DNA of 64,000 bases from Sphingomonadales bacterium 28-55-16 (lineage in GTDB: Bacteria > Pseudomonadota > Alphaproteobacteria > Sphingomonadales > Sphingomonadaceae), in the NCBI GenBank assembly GCA_002278855.1, contig NCGG01000003.1, positions 62,001-126,000 on the forward strand, read 5' to 3'. The position numbers and the translations under genes were made by a program. Positions 59,284 through 64,000 of this stretch are shown in pieces. How positions within the stretch are numbered: position 1 is the stretch's first letter; each line of letters starts with the position of its first letter. The notes under the pieces were generated by a model. It was not told the DNA's origin and did not search any database. It saw only the letters and a list, made by a program, of their open reading frames with translations.

Positions 59284-60217
59284 CCGCTCGGGGATTAACA
59301 CCTATATGTGGCTTGCCGCGTTTTTTGGCCAAGGCAATTTGCCTTTGCCGCTCGGCAAAACGCGCGCGGTCCTCTTCGGAGCGTTCGGCAAAGCATGCTG
59401 GGCAAGATACGCCTTCGATGAACTGTGCCGATGCCTTGTCGTTTTGCGATATTGGCCGACGACATGCGTGACATAGCTCCATTTCGCCAAGCTCCAGCCC
59501 GTGTGTGACTGACACCCGCTCGTCGAACACAAAGCATTCGCCTTGCCATTTGCTTTGCGCCTCCGGAATATTTTCAAGGTAGCGCAGTATGCCGCCTTCC
59601 AGATGATACACCTCATCGATGCCCTCGGCCTTCAGGAAAGCTGTCGATTTTTCGCATCGGATCCCGCCTGTACAGAACATGGCAAACTTAGTTTTACCAG
59701 CTGCGAGCTCTTCGCGATGAGCGCGAAACCATTCAGGAAATTCAGAGAATGACTTGGTGCGCGGGTCAACTGCGCCCTCAAAAGTCCCGATTGCCACTTC
59801 GTAATCATTACGCGTGTCAATCAACACCGTGTCCGGATCGGCAATCAATGCGTTCCAATCCTCGGGCTGCACATAAGTGCCAACCTCGCGTTTAGGATCA
59901 ATGCCGTCGACGCCCAGTGTTACGATTTCTTTCTTGAGCCGCACCTTCATCCGGTAGAACGGCATTTCCTTGGCGTGCGAGTATTTTACGTCAAGTTCCG
60001 CGCAGCCGGGAAGAGCACGCAAGAACGCAACGAGCTTATCAATAGCGGCAGGTTGCCCTGCCACTGTCCCATTTATGCCCTCGCGTGCGAGCAATATAGT
60101 GCCCTTTATGCCGCCTGCCACACATTGCTCTTGAATGCGCGGTTGCAGCGCTTCGGGGGATTCGAACGAGACAAAGCGATACAAAGCGGCGACTTTAATG
60201 GGATGAATATATGCCAT
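59276..60217 (-). CDS. trhO: tRNA uridine(34) hydroxylase TrhO (rhodanese-like)
   Basis: 313 residues of the YceA/TrhO family. An N-terminal acylphosphatase-like domain precedes a rhodanese domain with the cysteine loop [11 protein letters not shown] (about 180). A C-terminal extension carries CHACRRPIS and CPACF, possibly a zinc knuckle. TrhO makes 5-hydroxyuridine at the tRNA wobble position. Divergent from pccB, with 145 bases between. Confidence 0.92.
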   Translation of the reverse strand: MAYIHPIKVAALYRFVSFESPEALQPRIQEQCVAGGIKGTILLAREGINGTVAGQPAAIDKLVAFLRALPGCAELDVKYSHAKEMPFYRMKVRLKKEIVTLGVDGIDPKREVGTYVQPEDWNALIADPDTVLIDTRNDYEVAIGTFEGAVDPRTKSFSEFPEWFRAHREELAAGKTKFAMFCTGGIRCEKSTAFLKAEGIDEVYHLEGGILRYLENIPEAQSKWQGECFVFDERVSVTHGLELGEMELCHACRRPISQNDKASAQFIEGVSCPACFAERSEEDRARFAERQRQIALAKKRGKPHIGVNPRADD

Positions 60218-60362
60218 GACGCCGCCTTATAACCGGCTTTTTGCATTTTTGCAGCTTTCAATATCGAGTTTTACAGGAAGCAATTTAATCACATGATTAA
60301 TTTGCAATTCTTGCAGCAGGATGCCAAAGCCGCACGCAACAAAATTGCTTATGGGGAATGCC

Positions 60363-61889
60363 ATGTCGGCCAATATCGCTGAACTGGAAGCACGTCGCGC
60401 GGCGTCGAAATTGGGTGGTGGGCAAAAGCGTATCGATGCGCAGCACGCCAAGGGGCGCCTGACCGCCCGCGAACGTCTCGATATCCTGCTCGATGAAGGC
60501 AGCTTCGAAGAGCTGGACGCTTATGTCACGCATAACTGCACGGATTTTGGGATGGCAGACCAAAAGATACCGGGAGACGGCGTTGTCACCGGTAGTGGCA
60601 CGATTAATGGCCGTTTGGTATATGTCTATAGCCAGGATTTCACTGTGTTTGGCGGGTCATTGTCCGAAGCCCACGCGATGAAAATCTGCAAAGTTCTTGA
60701 TAATGCTATGAAGGTCGGTGCCCCCGTCATCGGCTTGAACGACAGCGGCGGTGCGCGCATTCAAGAGGGCGTTGCCTCACTTGGTGGCTATGCTGAAGTG
60801 TTCCAACGCAACGTATTGGCGAGCGGCGTTGTCCCGCAAATCAGCCTTATCATGGGGCCGTGCGCTGGTGGCGCAGTATATAGCCCCGCGATAACCGACT
60901 TCATCTTCATGGTGAAAGATTCGTCTTACATGTTCGTAACGGGTCCTGATGTGGTCAAAACGGTGACCAACGAAGTGGTGACGCAGGAAGAGCTAGGCGG
61001 CGCGGTATCGCACACGACGAAGTCGGGCGTTGCCGACAATGCGTTCGAAAATGACATTGAGGCGCTTCTCTCGGTTCGCGATTTCTTTGATTATTTGCCC
61101 GAAAATAACCGTGCCGGTGTTCCAGAGCGCCCAACGGAAGACGCGTGGGATCGTATTGAGCCAAGCCTTGATAGCCTTATCCCGCCAAGCGCCAATCAGC
61201 CTTATGATATGCATGAGTTGATCCGCAAAACGGTTGATGAAGCCGATTTCTTTGAGGTGCAGCCAGCGCATGCGGCTAATGTTATTATCGGTTTTGGGCG
61301 TATCGAGGGCCGCACCATAGGCATCGTAGCCAATCAGCCGATGGTGTTGGCTGGCGTCCTTGATATCAACAGCTCCAAGAAAGCGGCGCGTTTTGTCCGG
61401 TTCTGCGACGCGTTCGATATTCCGATTATCAGCTTTGTTGACGTTCCCGGATTTTTGCCCGGCACCGCGCAGGAATATGGTGGCATCATCAAGCATGGCG
61501 CTAAGCTGCTGTTCGCTTATGCGGAAGCGACGGTGCCTAAAATTACCGTGATTACCCGCAAGGCCTATGGCGGCGCGTATGACGTCATGGCGTCGAAGCA
61601 TTTGCGCGGCGACCTCAATTACGCATGGCCGACCGCGGAGATCGCAGTGATGGGCGCAAAGGGTGCGGTTGAAATCATCTTCCGTGGGCTTGGACCGGAA
61701 GAAATCGCCGAGAAGACCAAGGAATATGAAGACCGCTTCGCGAACCCATTTGTCGCCGCGAGTAAGGGCTTTATCGACGAGGTGATTTATCCGCATTCAA
61801 CCCGTAAGCGGATTGCGCTGGGTTTACGGAAATTGCGGAACAAGGATTTGGAAAACCCTTGGAAGAAGCATGATAATATTCCGCTGTGA
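60363..61889 (+). CDS. pccB: propionyl-CoA carboxylase beta chain
   Basis: 508 residues of the acyl-CoA carboxyltransferase family. Motifs: [14 protein letters not shown] near the N-terminus, [42 protein letters not shown] and [10 protein letters not shown], ending with KHDNIPL. It carries carboxyl from biotin to propionyl-CoA, giving methylmalonyl-CoA. GGGGA precedes the ATG at 60363 (MSANIAEL); an in-frame start at 60321 adds residues without family likeness. The biotin subunit pccA is not in the window. Confidence 0.95.
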   Translation: MSANIAELEARRAASKLGGGQKRIDAQHAKGRLTARERLDILLDEGSFEELDAYVTHNCTDFGMADQKIPGDGVVTGSGTINGRLVYVYSQDFTVFGGSLSEAHAMKICKVLDNAMKVGAPVIGLNDSGGARIQEGVASLGGYAEVFQRNVLASGVVPQISLIMGPCAGGAVYSPAITDFIFMVKDSSYMFVTGPDVVKTVTNEVVTQEELGGAVSHTTKSGVADNAFENDIEALLSVRDFFDYLPENNRAGVPERPTEDAWDRIEPSLDSLIPPSANQPYDMHELIRKTVDEADFFEVQPAHAANVIIGFGRIEGRTIGIVANQPMVLAGVLDINSSKKAARFVRFCDAFDIPIISFVDVPGFLPGTAQEYGGIIKHGAKLLFAYAEATVPKITVITRKAYGGAYDVMASKHLRGDLNYAWPTAEIAVMGAKGAVEIIFRGLGPEEIAEKTKEYEDRFANPFVAASKGFIDEVIYPHSTRKRIALGLRKLRNKDLENPWKKHDNIPL

Positions 61890-61898
61890 GGATCTAGT

Positions 61899-62339
61899 AT
61901 GAAACTCGGCCGCCTCAATCATATCGGCGTTGCGACGCCATCCATAACGGACAGCATCGTCTTCTACCGCGACGTCATGGGCGCGACCAAGATCCATGCA
62001 CCCTTTGACCTGCCGGAGCAGGGGGTAAAGGTGTGCTTTGTCGATACGCCCGGTGCGGATGGCGCCATGAGCGGAACGCAGATCGAGTTGATTGAGCCTT
62101 TGCCGGGCAATGCATCGATCGCAGCGTTTCTTGAGAAGAACCCAGCAGGTGGGCAGCACCATGTGTGTTACGAAGTTCCCGATATCCACGCCGCAAAGGC
62201 GGAGTTTGAAGCGATGGGCAAACGGGTGCTAGGCGAACCGCGGATTGGCGCGCATGGGACGCTCATATTTTTTGTGCATCCCAAGGATATGCAAGGTGTT
62301 TTGACCGAAATTATGGAGGTGGAGGATAAAGCGCACTGA
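61899..62339 (+). CDS. mce: methylmalonyl-CoA epimerase
   Basis: A 146-residue vicinal-oxygen-chelate protein. Metal ligands are expected in NHIGVATP (His), QIELIEP (Glu), GGQHHVCYEV (His) and FVHPKDMQGVLTE (Glu). It interconverts the S and R forms of methylmalonyl-CoA between the carboxylase and the mutase. Nine bases separate it from pccB; GAGG precedes the ATG. Confidence 0.95.
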   Translation: MKLGRLNHIGVATPSITDSIVFYRDVMGATKIHAPFDLPEQGVKVCFVDTPGADGAMSGTQIELIEPLPGNASIAAFLEKNPAGGQHHVCYEVPDIHAAKAEFEAMGKRVLGEPRIGAHGTLIFFVHPKDMQGVLTEIMEVEDKAH

Positions 62340-62475
62340 CCGCGCAATAATCTCCATCGTCCTGCTGAACGTTTTTTTACCTGTGGTGACTGACGTTCCA
62401 GCATCCATCAAGCTACTCGGACCGAAGACATGAGTGGCAAAATGGTCCCTGACCCGAGTTCAGGGTGACGGAATA
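62340..62475. repeat. candidate sphingomonad intergenic palindromic repeat
   Basis: The mce-scpA gap contains CCCTGACCCGAGTTCAGGG near 62451-62469 and, further left, CCTGCTGAACG and TTCCAGCATCCATC. Read on the minus strand this is the CCGTCACCCTGAACTC ... GGATGCTG pattern I remember as a scattered intergenic repeat in sphingomonad genomes. Nested half-palindromes support a structured element. Its copy number in this genome is unknown. Confidence 0.45.
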
Positions 62476-62491
62476 GTGAATGGAAGTTTTT

Positions 62492-64000
62492 ATGACCAAT
62501 ATCGATCAGTGGAAAAAAGCGGCCGAGAAAGAGGTCAAGGGCAAGGACCTGACGTGGCACACGCCAGAGGGCATCGCCGTAAAACCGCTATATACGGCTG
62601 AGGATTCAGCGGACCCGGGTTTTCCTGGTTTTGCGCCGTTCACACGCGGCGTGCGTGCATCCATGTATGCTGGTCGGCCATGGACGATCCGCCAATATGC
62701 GGGTTTTTCGACCGCTGAGGAATCCAACGCTTTTTATCGTCGCAATCTCGCCGCTGGACAAAAGGGCCTGTCGGTAGCCTTCGATCTTGCCACGCACCGC
62801 GGCTATGACAGCGACCATCCCCGTGTTGTTGGCGATGTTGGTAAGGCCGGCGTTGCCATCGATTCGGTTGAGGATATGAAAATCCTCTTCGACGGCATTC
62901 CGCTTGACCAGATGTCAGTGTCAATGACGATGAACGGTGCGGTCATTCCGATCCTCGCCTTCTTCATCGTAGCTGGCGAGGAGCAGGGGGTATCTCAAGC
63001 GCAACTTGACGGCACCATTCAGAACGACATCCTTAAAGAGTTCATGGTCCGCAATACCTATATTTACCCACCTGAGCCTTCGATGCGGATTGTATCGGAC
63101 ATCATCGCCTACACCAGCGCGCATATGCCCAAGTTCAACAGCATCTCAATCTCCGGCTATCATATGCATGAGGCGGGCGCCACGGCAGTGCAGGAGCTTG
63201 CCTTCACCATCGCTGATGGCAAGGAATATGTGCAGCGCGCCATGGCCTCAGGGCTAGATATTGATGCCTTTGCGGGACGGTTGTCCTTCTTTTTTGGCAT
63301 CGGCATGAATTTCTTCATGGAAGTGTCGAAACTACGTGCCGCTCGGACTTTATGGCACCGCGTGATGGACGATCTTGGCGCACAGGACGAACGATCCAAA
63401 ATGCTGCGTACGCATTGCCAGACATCGGGCGTGTCGTTGCAGGAGCAAGATCCCTATAACAACGTTATCCGCACAACAATCGAGGCGCTGGCCGCGACTT
63501 TGGGCGGAACGCAGTCATTACACACCAATGCCTTGGACGAGGCGATTGCGCTTCCAACCGAATTCTCGGCACGCATTGCGCGCAATACGCAGATTGTCCT
63601 GACAGAAGAAACCGGCATTACAAAGGTCGTCGATCCTTTGGGCGGAAGTTATTATGTCGAAGCCCTCACCGCAGAACTGGTGGATCAGGCGTGGAAGATT
63701 ATCGGCGAGGTTGATGAACTGGGCGGCATGACCAAAGCCGTCGCCTCTGGGATGCCCAAGCGCCTCATTGAAGAAGCCGCCGCTGCACGCCAAGCGCGCG
63801 TGGACAAAGGCGAAGACGTTATTGTTGGCGTTAACAAATATAAGCTTGCCACCGAAGAGCAACTCGACACGCTTGAAGTCGATAATGATTTTGTTCGACA
63901 GGGACAGATTGTGCGCCTTGCAGCCACCCGTGCATCACGTGATGAGGCGGTGTGTCAGGCGGCGTTAAACGCGCTGACCGATGGCGCAAAAGGTGATGCA
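62492..64000 (+). CDS. scpA: methylmalonyl-CoA mutase large subunit, 3'-truncated
   Basis: 503 codons are present and the frame is still open at the window end. The start reads [20 protein letters not shown], with GGAAG 5 bases upstream. Diagnostic stretches are [68 protein letters not shown] and [14 protein letters not shown]. The missing part should hold the B12-binding domain (DxHxxG). It isomerises (R)-methylmalonyl-CoA to succinyl-CoA and completes the pccB-mce-scpA route. Confidence 0.95.
   Translation, partial: MTNIDQWKKAAEKEVKGKDLTWHTPEGIAVKPLYTAEDSADPGFPGFAPFTRGVRASMYAGRPWTIRQYAGFSTAEESNAFYRRNLAAGQKGLSVAFDLATHRGYDSDHPRVVGDVGKAGVAIDSVEDMKILFDGIPLDQMSVSMTMNGAVIPILAFFIVAGEEQGVSQAQLDGTIQNDILKEFMVRNTYIYPPEPSMRIVSDIIAYTSAHMPKFNSISISGYHMHEAGATAVQELAFTIADGKEYVQRAMASGLDIDAFAGRLSFFFGIGMNFFMEVSKLRAARTLWHRVMDDLGAQDERSKMLRTHCQTSGVSLQEQDPYNNVIRTTIEALAATLGGTQSLHTNALDEAIALPTEFSARIARNTQIVLTEETGITKVVDPLGGSYYVEALTAELVDQAWKIIGEVDELGGMTKAVASGMPKRLIEEAAAARQARVDKGEDVIVGVNKYKLATEEQLDTLEVDNDFVRQGQIVRLAATRASRDEAVCQAALNALTDGAKGDA

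Noticed and set aside
60993..61796. 267-codon open frame antisense to pccB
   Set aside because: Shadow of a highly conserved gene; no start signal and no known motif.
1..64000. CRISPR arrays, prophage, insertion sequences, tRNA or rRNA genes
   Set aside because: No direct-repeat arrays, transposase or phage genes, or tRNA-like TTCGAAT segments were seen. Nearly all intergenic gaps are under 260 bases.

Overview
The window is almost entirely housekeeping chromosome from an alphaproteobacterium, most likely a member of the Sphingomonadales (Sphingopyxis/Sphingorhabdus-like). The assignment rests on gene order and signals rather than a database search: coaX-rnj-DUF1467, the chain ppiD-trpE-trpG-trpD-trpC-moaC-moeA-lexA facing comEC and gltA, a C4-pathway 5-aminolevulinate synthase, an alphaproteobacterial GTTC-N7-GTTC SOS box in front of lexA, and a ROSE-type RNA thermometer in front of an Hsp20 gene. 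Genes are tightly packed, with many 1-8 base start/stop overlaps and several GTG or TTG starts.

Layout. 1-2.5 kb: end of coaX, ribonuclease J and a small DUF1467 membrane protein, translationally coupled. 2.5-6.3 kb: two poorly understood membrane proteins, a 762-residue coiled-coil protein and a 418-residue protein with a degenerate nucleotidyltransferase-like front half. 6.4-19.4 kb: gltA (-), comEC (+), then a long minus-strand block that reads ppiD, trpE, a secreted MetX-like hydrolase, trpG, trpD, trpC, moaC, moeA, lexA. 19.5-25.9 kb: tpiA, secG, pyrG (+), hsp20 (-) with its thermosensor, a 450-base gene-poor stretch, lolC-lolD and a glutathione peroxidase. 26-31 kb: dnaE and an acyl-CoA ligase. 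31-34 kb: a minus-strand operon with a UDG-like protein, a lytic transglycosylase and moaB. 34-41 kb: ETF-ubiquinone oxidoreductase, ispE, an N-formylglutamate amidohydrolase, ilvD and an Fe-S RNA methyltransferase. 41-47.7 kb: tandem MAPEG proteins, then a polyamine block (ornithine/lysine decarboxylase, carboxynorspermidine decarboxylase and dehydrogenase), a threonine/serine dehydratase and hemA. 47.7-55.6 kb: murI, plsY, dprA, topA and the operon lepB-rnc-era. 55.7-64 kb: pgi, gor, a GST-like protein, trhO, and the propionyl-CoA pathway pccB-mce-scpA, the last running off the window.

Themes. Tryptophan synthesis (trpE, G, D, C) is complete here up to indole-3-glycerol phosphate. Spermidine is probably made by the carboxyspermidine route. 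Propionyl-CoA is turned into succinyl-CoA by the terminal block, and succinyl-CoA with glycine feeds hemA. Glutathione chemistry recurs (Gpx, Gor, GST, MAPEG).

No prophage, insertion sequence, CRISPR array, tRNA or rRNA was seen. The most interesting signals are regulatory: the ROSE/RpoH element of hsp20, a terminator hairpin whose 3' arm is also the ribosome-binding site of a MAPEG gene, a five-codon cistron overlapping the pyrG start, and an unexplained short minus-strand transcription unit between hsp20 and lolC.
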